Source: JANXYY01 sp035530875
Lineage (GTDB): Bacteria; Actinomycetota; Actinomycetes; Nanopelagicales; Nanopelagicaceae
Assembly (NCBI GenBank): GCA_035530875.1
Contig: DATKUB010000025.1
Coordinates: forward strand, 1 to 11,105
Length of the DNA stretch: 11,105 nucleotides
Reading direction: 5' to 3'
Made by a program: the position numbers and the translations under genes. This document shows positions 1-6,562 of the stretch, piece by piece. Within the stretch, counting starts at the first letter, position 1. Every line of letters begins with the position of its first letter. The notes beneath the pieces were generated by a model. The model was given only the letters and a program-made list of their open reading frames with translations. It searched no databases and was not told where the DNA came from.

Positions 1-576
1 CCGCTGCTCGAACCGTGCCACCACGATCCAGCCTTCGAAAAAACTCTCGTTTCTGTAACTCCGACAACAGCCAACCTCCTTGGGTCAGGTGTTGCGATGA
101 CCACTGGAATGCAAGCCCGTGAAGGCAAGGTCTACTGCTGCGCTGTCCTTGATGCGTTCAGTCGAAGAATCGTTGGTTGGTCAATCGATACCGTTCAAAA
201 CGCCAACCTTGTAGTCAACGCCCTGGATATGGCTATCAAGAACCGAAACCCTGCCCAAGGCGGCATCGTTCACGCCGATCACGGGGCGCAGTTCACGTCG
301 TGGGCATTCACCAACAGAATCAGACAAGCAGGACTCATGCCCTCATTCGGCTCAGTAGGAGACGGACTCGATAACGCAATGATGGAATCATTCTGGTCAA
401 GCATGCAAATCGAGTTACTCAACCGCAAGCGATGGAAAACCCGGATCGAGTTAGCAAACGCGATCTTCGAATACATCGAGATCTTCCACAACCGGCAAAG
501 ACGACACTCCGGTCTGGCATATCGCACACCAATCGAATTCGAGTTAGCCTACGAAAACCCATCCATCCCGGCCTGA
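1..576 (+). CDS. IS3-family transposase OrfB (DDE integrase core), 5'-partial, probably defective
   Basis: This is the C-terminal part of an IS3-type OrfB, the enzyme that cuts and joins the IS ends. The frame is open from base 1, so the Met at 97 is internal. Family marks are GKVYCCAVLDAFSRRIVGWS (about 127-186), the second catalytic Asp in HADHGAQFTS and the Glu in DNAMMESFW, 35 residues apart as in IS3 DDE enzymes. The C-terminal block FHNRQRRHSGLAYRTPIEFE is also typical. The first catalytic Asp, normally in a W-V-T-D-I-T motif just before GKVYCC, is not readable: this frame gives LLGSGVAMTTGM, while TGGGTC (W-V) at 81-86 lies in frame 3. That suggests an indel and a dead enzyme. It ends with TGA just before the IS right end. 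Confidence 0.85.
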   Translation, partial: PLLEPCHHDPAFEKTLVSVTPTTANLLGSGVAMTTGMQAREGKVYCCAVLDAFSRRIVGWSIDTVQNANLVVNALDMAIKNRNPAQGGIVHADHGAQFTSWAFTNRIRQAGLMPSFGSVGDGLDNAMMESFWSSMQIELLNRKRWKTRIELANAIFEYIEIFHNRQRRHSGLAYRTPIEFELAYENPSIPA

Positions 577-591
577 AATTCACAACCAATG

Positions 592-627
592 GGTAACCAA
601 ACTGGGGGGCAGGTCATCAAGTCAACC
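592..627 (-). repeat. Right terminal inverted repeat of IS-A
   Basis: Read on the minus strand this stretch begins GGTTGACTTGATGACCTGCC and ends GTTTGGTTACC. The left-end copy at 6301-6335 has the same two blocks with a one-base length difference and a few changes in between. A terminal dinucleotide TG, usual for IS3 ends, would place the true tip three bases inside the match, at about 624. Confidence 0.7.
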
Positions 628-962
628 AAACCTGCAGCAGTCCCGTTGGCAACATGGAACTGCTTTGAGTTGGCGTCAACATTGGCGGTGTGTTAACACA
701 ACACCATATCCATACAACAGGGTGTCCTCTGACCAGTGGACGGAGAACTATCTTGGTGGTGATTTCAAAGTTAGCCTGTATAGAGTGACCGAGATGAGTT
801 GCCTAAACACATATTGGTATACCTAGTCTCTTGCGGTGGCGTCTTCAAAGCCTTAGCATCCAGTCATTCGGTTCTATGCATTTCTGGCAAATTGCTGCTT
901 GCTTTACCTCTTGTTCTTCATGTGGCGCAATCGGTGGCAGCGACTTGGTTTAGAGATGAGAA
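628..962. other. Gene-free stretch; short perfect palindrome at 689-700
   Basis: I see no credible coding frame between the IS-A end and the propeller gene. The only ordered element is a perfect 12-base palindrome TGTGTTAACACA at 689-700, about 260 bases before the next start codon. It could be an operator, but nothing ties it to a regulator. The stretch may hold the promoter of the downstream genes; I could not pick a convincing -35/-10 pair. Confidence 0.4.
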
Positions 963-2687
963 ATGGGGACAGAGTTGACTCTTTGGCGCCGGACGGGCAC
1001 TGCAAGAATAGGTGTCGAACCCGCACTTTTGCGTGCAATTCCTCTTCGCGGTGTCGGTCGTGTCCCGGTCGTGATTGGAACAGCACATATCGCCCTCGTG
1101 ACGTACAACGACCAGGCAAAGACGTACGACTATCGCCTCCTTGATTCGTTGGGCGGTCAAATTTGGCAAACATCGCTCGGGAACGGTGGATACGCAAGTC
1201 CCGTTTATAACCCAGATGCAAATGCCATATTGGTTCCGTTTGGTCTTACCTCTTTCGCTGAATTGAACGCCACGACTGGGGCGACGCTGTGGAGCCTTGA
1301 TCTCGGTGTCAGGGTTCGATCCACACCGGCAAAGATTCCGGATGGTTACTTGGTCGGTGTGGCAAATCGTCTAGTTCGATTCAGCTCGGGGCAGGTACAA
1401 GAAACCAAGGTGTTCCCGGGTAGGATGCTGTTTGGCATTACTTCGGTTTATAAAAACTTGGTATTTGGGTTGTCTTTGGGTCGTGATAACGAAGATACTT
1501 TTACTGCCGTGGTCGCCTATGACATTGATTCGTTGGCACAGATTTGGGAAACACGTATTGGGCCAGCGCAGATTATTTCCTGTGATACATGTGGTGTGTC
1601 CATTGTGCCGGAACTGGATCAGGTTTTCGCAAATGGCACTGATGGTTCGGTCTACTGCCTTGACGCGATGACTGGACAGGTGCGTTGGACCGCACCTTTA
1701 GGTGACGGCAATTCTGTTGAAACGATTTGGCGTTCAGCACCATCGGTCGACCAAAGGTATGTATTGACCGGATCCCTAGAAGGTTCTTTGACGTGTTTGA
1801 GTACCAGTACCGGTGTCGTCGTTTGGAAAACCAACGCTGACCCGCTTGGTGTGTGGTCCCCGTCGTTGATACTCGCTGAAGTCGCCGTTGTCCACTCGGG
1901 AACATGGTTGCGAGGCGTGAATCTTGCCAAAGGCGACATTGTGTGGTCTATCCCGATCGGCTTTGACGGATACACGCAACCAGTCGAACTTGATGGTCTC
2001 GTGCTAATCTCAGGCGGCGATCCCCCCGATGACGGTTATATGCTTTGGGTCAATCCGAGAGAACTAGCAGACCCGATTCCCGCGCAGGTTGAGTACCGTA
2101 TGGGCGAAACTCGGGATTTCCTCGAGATCAACTTAAACATGACGAAAGACGTCAAGGAAGTCAGACTAGATCTGCGACTCTTTGGACGTTCTGGTGATGA
2201 AAGATTCCAGTTAACCCCCGGCGGTTCGTTCAGGTGGTCTGGGGATGTTAGCGCCGATAAGCGATTGGCAGAGGCGGTTGTGTTCGGCACCATCATAGAA
2301 AGGGGGCAGCCTCGCCCATTTAGTTTATGCATAGATACAGGTGTTGCTAAAGCGCCGAGTGTTCTTTCGGCTCGTACTCTTGGCGACAATGAGTTGCCGA
2401 TTCCCCAAGCAACCTATACGGGATCCGGTGGGGCGGTTCTCGCCGCCGTGGCGGCGACTCATGGGCGTGCTCTTGATCCGGCAGATATTGCACTTGCCGC
2501 GGAATTCATGCGAACTTCAATTGGGGTTAAGCCTCATCACATTTGGCGCGGCGGTGCCGGTCGGATTCTGGCTGCAAGTAGATTCCCACTACTTGAGATG
2601 AGTAATCAAGTACCGACAGAGATCGAAGTACTTGAAGTTCTCACCCGATGGGAGGGGGCGGCCACCCAAAAAGAAAATGAAAGTTAG
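963..2687 (+). CDS. PQQ-type beta-propeller protein with a C-terminal C39-like half-domain
   Basis: The protein has 574 residues. About six propeller blades are marked by the repeated 'D/N-x-x-T/x-G-x-x-x-W' signature: DSLGGQIW (61-68), NATTGATLW (102-110), DIDSLAQIW (187-195), DAMTGQVRW (234-242), STSTGVVVW (280-288) and NLAKGDIVW (320-328). Such propellers act as binding scaffolds. A beta-rich segment follows (about 370-460). Residues 485-545 (YTGSGGAVLAAVAATHG and on) resemble the start of C39/papain-like domains, where 'SCGPAALAAV' carries the nucleophile; here Cys is Ser488. No signal peptide or membrane segment is seen. The ATG at 963 follows an in-frame TGA at 957 and has only a weak ribosome site, so a 5' truncation is possible. 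A C39-like gene follows 35 bases downstream, probably in the same operon. The propeller call is firm; the C-terminal call is inference. Confidence 0.75.
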   Translation: MGTELTLWRRTGTARIGVEPALLRAIPLRGVGRVPVVIGTAHIALVTYNDQAKTYDYRLLDSLGGQIWQTSLGNGGYASPVYNPDANAILVPFGLTSFAELNATTGATLWSLDLGVRVRSTPAKIPDGYLVGVANRLVRFSSGQVQETKVFPGRMLFGITSVYKNLVFGLSLGRDNEDTFTAVVAYDIDSLAQIWETRIGPAQIISCDTCGVSIVPELDQVFANGTDGSVYCLDAMTGQVRWTAPLGDGNSVETIWRSAPSVDQRYVLTGSLEGSLTCLSTSTGVVVWKTNADPLGVWSPSLILAEVAVVHSGTWLRGVNLAKGDIVWSIPIGFDGYTQPVELDGLVLISGGDPPDDGYMLWVNPRELADPIPAQVEYRMGETRDFLEINLNMTKDVKEVRLDLRLFGRSGDERFQLTPGGSFRWSGDVSADKRLAEAVVFGTIIERGQPRPFSLCIDTGVAKAPSVLSARTLGDNELPIPQATYTGSGGAVLAAVAATHGRALDPADIALAAEFMRTSIGVKPHHIWRGGAGRILAASRFPLLEMSNQVPTEIEVLEVLTRWEGAATQKENES

Positions 2688-2722
2688 CCACGTACAAACA
2701 CCTAGCAAGAAGGAGATCAAAA

Positions 2723-2959
2723 ATGCTTACAGCAATCGGACCACGAACCTCCGCACTTGATGGCGCGGGTCTTCCCGCGGGGTCGTACTACGAGCCATAC
2801 CCGGCACGCTTGGCACCCAATCTCAAGGAGCTCTTGGCGGCTGGCATCACGCTAATCGTTCGCCTTCACCCAGGTCTGCGGTACCCAATGAGCGACGAAG
2901 ATTTGCATGGGCGAGTCGATCCTGAGGGTTGCGCTCGTCAAGTTTTTGAGACAAGTTGA
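2723..2959 (+). pseudogene. 5' fragment of a C39/papain-like protein gene, cut by IS-B
   Basis: An excellent ribosome site (AAGGAG at 2710-2715, seven bases before the ATG) marks this as a true gene start. About 75 residues are host-encoded; the last few codons (ending E-T-S-stop) come from the IS-B tip, which begins at about 2947. The segment LKELLAAGITLIVRLHPG resembles the 'i-x-x-L-x-x-G-x-P-v-i-v' helix-strand found before the catalytic His in C39-like folds. The gene continues after IS-B at about 4198 with the His/Asp-type motif. There is no room before residue 30 for a nucleophile motif; the only similar motif is at the end of the preceding gene. The frame is open back to 2681, so a fused or split domain is conceivable, although the ribosome site argues for separate translation. 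Confidence 0.65.
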
Positions 2960-2965
2960 TATGTG
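2947..2965 (+). repeat. IS-B right terminal inverted repeat (3' side of orfB)
   Basis: It begins TGAGACAAGTTGATATG reading into the element. It pairs with the opposite end, sharing TGAGACA and, after a small offset, AGTT and AT-G. Confidence 0.65.
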
Positions 2966-2967
2966 TT

Positions 2968-3858
2968 TTATGCAGCTGCCGGTTGGCATCTGGCTTGGTA
3001 GGCGGCGAGGGCGGCTGCTGGTGTTAGCCCAGCGTTGTATGAATGAGGGCGGCGACGGTTGTACCAAGACTCGATGTATTCCATGACCGCGGTGCGGGCA
3101 GTGAAATGGTTTTTGAACTGCTGGTGGTAATACATCTCGGTCTTCAAATGCGAGAAGAACGATTCAGCTACGGCGTTATCCCAACACACCCCGACGGCTC
3201 CCATCGACTGGGTGACCATGTTCGCCTCGCACCATTTTTGAAAAACGCTGGAGGTATATTGAGAGCCACGATCACTATGAAAAATAGCCCCGTCGCTGGC
3301 AAGGTGTCCGTGATCGCGGGCCATCGATATGGCATCAATAATCAGTGAGGTGCGCATATGGGTGGCCATCGACCAACCCACCACCATCCGAGTAGCCAAA
3401 TCGATTACCGTGGCTAAATAAAGCCAACCGGAACCGGTCCGCAGATAAGTGATATCTCCGCAGAACCGGGTCCCCGGGACTAGGGAAGTAAAATCCCGTT
3501 TTCCATCCGCATCAAGCAGATGGTTCCCAATGTGAGAAGTCAGGGCGCCAGGATCGCTCTTAGTGGTCTTCTTCCACGCCCGAATTCGAATAGCTTGCAG
3601 GTGGTGTGCACCCATGATGGAACCAACCGTGCCATTAGCAATCCGAACGCCTTCACGATTCAAAATCGTGGCGACTTGATCCCGACCAGCTTTCCCTTTT
3701 TCACGATCGAAAACCCGCAACACCGCTGCCTCCAACTGGTGGTGGCGAAGCTGAGTCGAAGTCAATTCAGTAGGGCGCAACCACCGGTAGTAGGAGGCCC
3801 TGGAGACCTTCAACTTTCGGCACATCCAATCGATTGGAAAGAACGCCTTCTCCGCCAA
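2968..3858 (-). CDS. IS3-family transposase OrfB of IS-B (DDE integrase core)
   Basis: This is the catalytic half of the IS-B transposase, 296 residues from a TTG at 3858. A helical N-terminal region (MCRKLKVSRASYYRWL) is followed by a linker helix (REKGKAGRDQVATIL) and the integrase core. All three catalytic residues are present: Asp in FCGDITYL, Asp in IFHSDRGSQYTS and Glu in DNAVAESFF, the last two 35 residues apart. The terminal block WYNRRRPHSYNAGLTP is typical. The frame is open upstream of the TTG into the end of orfA in the -1 phase, so the functional product is most likely an OrfAB fusion made by ribosomal slippage at 3912-3918, with OrfB alone a minor form. The start coordinate is therefore nominal. 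No lesion is visible. Confidence 0.92.
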   Translation of the reverse strand: MAEKAFFPIDWMCRKLKVSRASYYRWLRPTELTSTQLRHHQLEAAVLRVFDREKGKAGRDQVATILNREGVRIANGTVGSIMGAHHLQAIRIRAWKKTTKSDPGALTSHIGNHLLDADGKRDFTSLVPGTRFCGDITYLRTGSGWLYLATVIDLATRMVVGWSMATHMRTSLIIDAISMARDHGHLASDGAIFHSDRGSQYTSSVFQKWCEANMVTQSMGAVGVCWDNAVAESFFSHLKTEMYYHQQFKNHFTARTAVMEYIESWYNRRRPHSYNAGLTPAAALAAYQARCQPAAA

Positions 3859-3878
3859 GATAAAGACAAAATAGTCAT

Positions 3879-4169
3879 TTATCGTTGCTTCGCAGCGAAG
3901 AAGGCGCTGACTTTTCCCAAAAAATCGATCTCCCGTTTCAGTTCAACATTCTCAGCCTGAAGCCTCTTATATTCAGCCCATTCCACCGGACCGCGCTCAG
4001 CAACTCCACTTTCTTGGTGCTCTTGCTTCCAGATGCGAACCCAATTGCCTAACGTCCCCTCGTTGACTCCAATATCTGCACTGACCTGGACAACCGAGCG
4101 ACCCGAGGAAATCACTAACTCCACAGCCTCAGCCTTGAACTCGGCACTGAATGTTCGATGATTCGACAT
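3879..4169 (-). CDS. IS3-family OrfA of IS-B (helix-turn-helix and leucine zipper)
   Basis: The 96-residue OrfA binds the IS ends and regulates transposition. The N-terminal part (FSAEFKAEAVELVISSG, then VVQVSADIGVNEGTLGNWVR) is the usual helix-turn-helix of the IS3/Tnp_1 type. The C-terminal part (YKRLQAENVELKREIDFL) is a heptad-patterned coiled coil for multimerisation. The ATG at 4169 has a GGAG about ten bases upstream, inside the IS terminal region. A slippery heptamer lies near the 3' end. The gene stops with TAA 20 bases before the nominal OrfB start. Confidence 0.92.
   Translation of the reverse strand: MSNHRTFSAEFKAEAVELVISSGRSVVQVSADIGVNEGTLGNWVRIWKQEHQESGVAERGPVEWAEYKRLQAENVELKREIDFLGKVSAFFAAKQR
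3888..3918 (-). promoter_or_regulatory. Programmed -1 ribosomal frameshift signal of IS-B
   Basis: In the orfA phase the mRNA reads TTG-GGA-AAA, giving the heptamer G-GGA-AAA (minus strand of 3912-3918), a canonical X-XXY-YYZ slip site. Eleven bases downstream, CTTCGC-T-GCGAAG (3900-3888) can form a compact stem-loop able to pause ribosomes. Slipping back one base leads without a stop into the orfB frame through GKSQRLLRCEATINDYFVF and then the OrfB N-terminus. Use of -1 slippage to make the transposase is established for the IS3 family; efficiency here is not known. Confidence 0.75.
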
Positions 4170-4770
4170 GAAAGAGATTCTCCATAACTCTGTCTCAAAT
4201 CACCATACGGGCGCAGGTCAAGTAGTAGCACTTGTTGGTTTTGATGACGAGGCCCAGACTTTTCTTGTGGCGGATCCGTGGAATGCTCAATTCGGCGGGA
4301 AGGTTGCTGGGCTGAGAGCGATCAGTTATCAGGAGTTTTCTTGCATCATTGTCAATTGCACACTTGGTGTAACCAGTGCAGCCTTCCCGCTGAAGATCGG
4401 GATTGAGATCTCACCGCTATCCGGATCCACGAGTCTTGTTGATGCATTTGTATCGCTCCGGGCCCCTAAACCGCTCAAGCCGAAAGCCGTTGTACTAAAA
4501 GATGTGTGGGCATCGATCCAGGTTCCAAGTGGACTTGCTCTAACTTCAGAGATACGCCAGAATTATTCCACACTTGCACCAAACGAGATCGCTCACTTCC
4601 AATGGGAGGTTGCGGAGAATGATGCCGTGGACGGGAAAATAGCAATTGCCATCGCTGCGATCGCACACGCGTCCGACCCGTACCCATACAGCGAAGTGAT
4701 TGGAACATCTGCAAGTATAGATGTCAAGTCGCTCAAGCACGTACCGGAGCACGAAACAACCTTAGTTTAG
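4168..4770 (+). pseudogene. 3' fragment of the C39/papain-like protein gene
   Basis: Host sequence starts at about 4198; the ATG at 4168 and the next ten codons belong to IS-B. The first host residues, HHTGAGQVVALVGFDDEAQTF then LVADPWN, match the pattern of C39/papain-like domains, in which a His (or a small residue) precedes a hydrophobic strand, G-[FY]-D-D and D-P-W. The usual catalytic His before the strand ('G-H-x-V-x-V-G-Y-D') would fall at the Gln of GAGQVVALVGF, so an active enzyme is doubtful. Residues from about 75 onward form a beta-sandwich-like tail with a P-S-G-L and 'LAPNEIAHFQWEV' pattern as in Ig-like or CARDB-type domains. No transmembrane segment is seen. A long hairpin and an MFS gene follow. 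A short internal product from the IS-provided ATG is possible but would lack the first half of the fold. Confidence 0.65.
4179..4197 (-). repeat. IS-B left terminal inverted repeat (orfA side)
   Basis: On the minus strand it begins TGAGACAGAGTTATGGAG, reading inward towards orfA. It also contains the GGAG that can serve orfA as ribosome site. Confidence 0.65.
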
Positions 4771-4790
4771 GTAGATTCGACACGTAGGCA

Positions 4791-4850
4791 GTTGCGTTCA
4801 AGTCACTTTGCGTCGAGGCAGCAAAGACGCCGGAGTGGCTTGAACGCAAC
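4791..4850 (+). promoter_or_regulatory. Long stem-loop in the leader of the MFS gene
   Basis: GTTGCGTTCAAGTCAC (4791-4806) pairs with GTGGCTTGAACGCAAC (4835-4850) over 16 positions, with a single G-U wobble in RNA. A second short stem, GCGTC (4810-4814) with GACGC (4826-4830), can form inside. It has no T-run after it, so it is not a simple terminator. It lies 21 bases after the C39-like gene's stop and 62 before the exporter start. Possible roles are attenuation or antitermination, an mRNA processing site, or a binding site for a dimeric regulator. Which applies is not shown. Confidence 0.6.
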
Positions 4851-4911
4851 CGTGGCTTGGCGATGGTCACCGATACGGGTGCTTGTGTGCTCAAACCTAA
4901 AGGAGGGCGCT

Positions 4912-6171
4912 ATGGTTTCATCGGTCAGCGTAACGAGCCTTCTCCATGATCGCCGAATCGCCTTGTATTGGTCGGGTCTGTTGCTCTCCCAGATCGGGTC
5001 AAGCATGTGGCGTATCGCATTACCATGGCTGGCAATATCACTAACCGGATCTTCGATAGGCGTAGCAACAACCCTACTCGTGACTCTTCTCCCGGCCCTG
5101 ATAGTTGGGCCTGCGGCCGGGGCACTCGCAGACCGCTTTCCGCGACAAAAGGCCATAATCGGGCTTGACCTCGGGCGCGCAATTCTTTTTGGGATTGCTT
5201 TCGTTATCGTGCAATCGTTGACAGGGTGGTCAGCAGTCTTCGCCTTGTCCGGAATAGCGCTCATTGAGTCTCTAGCAACCACCTGGTATTCATCAGCACG
5301 TGTGGGTGTTATGAAAGCTTTGGCTACGGAAGGTCACGGATTACAGGCGCTTAGCGCACTTGACCGCACCACGAACAACATAGCCAACTTGGCGGGTCTC
5401 GTTCTTGGGGGTGTTGCAATCGTTTCATTCGGCATAAATCGTGTCCTACTTATTAACAGTATCTCATTTGTTATCGCAGGAGTCTCCGCTTTAATAGCGG
5501 GGCTTCCCTCTGGCCAACTTGGTCAGCGTGGTCAAGGTGAAAGCAGGTTGGCTTTCGCGGTTGCAGGCCTCCGGCATCTTCATGAAAACTGGAGCGCAAG
5601 ACAAGTCGTGATTGCGCAGGCAGGGCTGAATCTGGTCATTCCCCTTGTGGTGCTTGGTCTTCCAATCCTTGCAAGCGAAGAATGGAGGAGCGCGAAATGG
5701 CTTGGATTGGCTTCTGGTGCGTTTGCTGCCGGAGGTCTAGTTGCTTCGCTGTTAACGGGGTTTAGAAGCCTAAAGGCTCCCACGCTTCTAACAATCTGGG
5801 GTGCCGTTTCCGTGGTCGCAGCGATGGTCTTTGTTACGGCCGTAACAAATAAGTTCATTGCTCTTCCGGCGCTATTCGTTGCTGGATTCGTTTCAAATGC
5901 CTTAGGCGTAGTACTGCTGACTAATTTGCAGAGTGCTGTCATCGGATCTCTCATCGGTCGCGTCTTCGCGCTTTCAAGCATGGCCAACCAGGCTACAGCG
6001 GCGGCAGTGATTCTTACTATGAGTGTTCTGGTTTCTCCACAGCGATTCTCGCATGCTATGGCTATCGCGGCAGGCGTATTAGTTCTATTCGCGCTCGTAT
6101 ACGGCGGTATAGGAGGCATGGCACGGCTTACATTGTCCGGACCCGTAATGGAAGTCTCTTCAACTGAATAA
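4912..6171 (+). CDS. MFS-family efflux transporter
   Basis: The protein has 419 residues and a pattern of about 12 hydrophobic helices, with a central polar loop near residues 199-230. The conserved loop between helices 2 and 3 (motif A) reads GALADRFPRQKAI (70-82), and ALPWLAISLTGSS precedes helix 2. This places it among proton-driven drug or siderophore-type exporters of the MFS_3/EntS-like kind; the substrate is unknown. I chose the ATG at 4912 because AAAGGAGGG stands just before it. A TTG at 4792 in the same frame would add 40 Arg/Ser-rich residues and has no ribosome site. The upstream hairpin may control it, and a terminator overlaps its stop codon. The gene follows the propeller/C39-like pair on the same strand, so export of a product connected with those proteins is a reasonable but unproven idea. 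Confidence 0.88.
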   Translation: MVSSVSVTSLLHDRRIALYWSGLLLSQIGSSMWRIALPWLAISLTGSSIGVATTLLVTLLPALIVGPAAGALADRFPRQKAIIGLDLGRAILFGIAFVIVQSLTGWSAVFALSGIALIESLATTWYSSARVGVMKALATEGHGLQALSALDRTTNNIANLAGLVLGGVAIVSFGINRVLLINSISFVIAGVSALIAGLPSGQLGQRGQGESRLAFAVAGLRHLHENWSARQVVIAQAGLNLVIPLVVLGLPILASEEWRSAKWLGLASGAFAAGGLVASLLTGFRSLKAPTLLTIWGAVSVVAAMVFVTAVTNKFIALPALFVAGFVSNALGVVLLTNLQSAVIGSLIGRVFALSSMANQATAAAVILTMSVLVSPQRFSHAMAIAAGVLVLFALVYGGIGGMARLTLSGPVMEVSSTE

Positions 6172-6195
6172 TCTGACTTCGCTCGTCAGATTTTT
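6170..6195 (+). terminator. Rho-independent terminator after the MFS gene
   Basis: AATCTGAC (6170-6177) pairs perfectly with GTCAGATT (6185-6192) around a seven-base loop and runs into TTTTT (6191-6195). It begins inside the TAA stop codon of the exporter gene. It closes the 963-6171 gene group on the right. Confidence 0.85.
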
Positions 6196-6300
6196 GTTGT
6201 GACTCCAAATCTGGCTACGAACAATATCGGTACGTCGGATACAAAGACTTAGAAATAGTGTTTTCGCACTGGCATCTTTCCAGATCAGTGGCCAACGCTC

Positions 6301-6335
6301 GGTTGACTTGATGACCTGCCCTACGTTTGGTTACC
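6301..6335 (+). repeat. Left terminal inverted repeat of an IS-A-type element
   Basis: GGTTGACTTGATGACCTGCC followed by a short variable part and GTTTGGTTACC. It is the reverse complement of 592-627 apart from a one-base gap and a few changes. The preceding bases (6196-6300) show no gene and no further match. Confidence 0.7.
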
Positions 6336-6365
6336 TACTTATGGTGAAGATGAGGCCTTTTCTGA

Positions 6366-6500
6366 AAGGCTTTGATCAAGCCGAAATCGTATTCTGCCGA
6401 GTCCCGTCTGCGCGCTGTGGCACTGTTTCGTTCCGGTAAGATAATCAATCAGACAGCGAACGAACTTCGAGTCAGTGCTGCCTCGTTGCTCAGCCCTTGA
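6366..6500 (+). pseudogene. IS3-family OrfA remnant
   Basis: The frame gives K-S-Y-S-A-E-S-R followed by LRAVALFRSGKIINQTANEL and RVSAASL, the pattern of an IS3 OrfA helix-turn-helix ('F/Y-S-x-E-x-R-x-x-A-V-x-L-x-x-S-G-x-x-x-x-x-x-A-x-x-L-G-V'). There is no ATG in frame after the TGA at 6363 (a TTG at 6372 is the only candidate), and a TGA at 6498 ends it where a W-V should follow. It is not functional. Confidence 0.6.
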
Positions 6501-6562
6501 TGGACGACGGGGAAAGCGATGATTTTGGCTCTTGACATGGCCAATCATTCCGGGATGATCGC

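Larger units (their letters stand above)
1..627 (+). mobile_element. IS3-family element IS-A, right part (5' side outside the window)
   Basis: The window opens inside an IS3-family element. It holds the C-terminal part of an OrfB transposase, a short non-coding tail and a terminal inverted repeat at about 592-627. The same end sequence occurs in opposite orientation at 6301-6335, which supports both the boundary and the relation between the two IS pieces. The left half lies upstream of the window, so completeness and target duplication cannot be judged. The exact last base is uncertain by a few bases because the shared repeat begins with a G-G-T that may be flank. Confidence 0.75.
2947..4197 (-). 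mobile_element. IS-B, complete IS3-family insertion sequence
   Basis: This 1251-bp element has two genes on the minus strand, orfA (3879-4169) and orfB (2968-3858), joined by a -1 frameshift signal. The ends are imperfect inverted repeats: TGAGACAGAGTTATGG read inward from 4197 and TGAGACAAGTTGATATG read inward from 2947. The catalytic residues are complete and no stop or indel is visible in either gene, so it may be active. It interrupts the C39-like gene. No clear 3-4 base target duplication is visible (left flank ends AGTTTT, right flank begins AATCAC), and the two host halves are not in the phase a simple insertion would leave. The insertion may therefore have been followed by small changes, or my end calls may be off by one or two bases. 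Confidence 0.88.
6301..6500 (+). mobile_element. Left-end remnant of an IS-A-type IS3 element
   Basis: A terminal repeat is followed by a recognisable but broken orfA start; nothing of orfB follows. The right boundary is where the orfA-like frame is lost; the break may lie anywhere up to about 6560. It has the same orientation as the IS-A fragment at 1-627, so the two pieces frame the intervening genes as the end of one copy and the beginning of another. Confidence 0.6.

Noticed and set aside
904..1221. Minus-strand frames over the start of the propeller gene
   Set aside because: Arg/Ser/His-rich shadow translations; the plus-strand propeller repeats are clear.
3520..3960. A 146-codon plus-strand frame
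   Set aside because: It is antisense to the two IS-B genes, which have full family motifs.
4791..4850. The long hairpin as a rho-independent terminator
   Set aside because: No run of T follows the stem, and the exporter gene with a strong ribosome site starts shortly after.
4792..4911. N-terminal extension of the MFS protein from a TTG at 4792
   Set aside because: The added 40 residues are Arg/Ser-rich and unlike a transporter start, the TTG has no ribosome site, and AAAGGAGGG stands directly before the ATG at 4912.
4803..5282. A 159-codon minus-strand open frame
   Set aside because: It is antisense to the leader and start of the MFS gene, with no recognisable motif.
5580..6119. A 179-codon minus-strand open frame
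   Set aside because: It lies wholly within the MFS gene, has an Ala/Thr/Pro-rich translation without family features, and is the usual antisense shadow.
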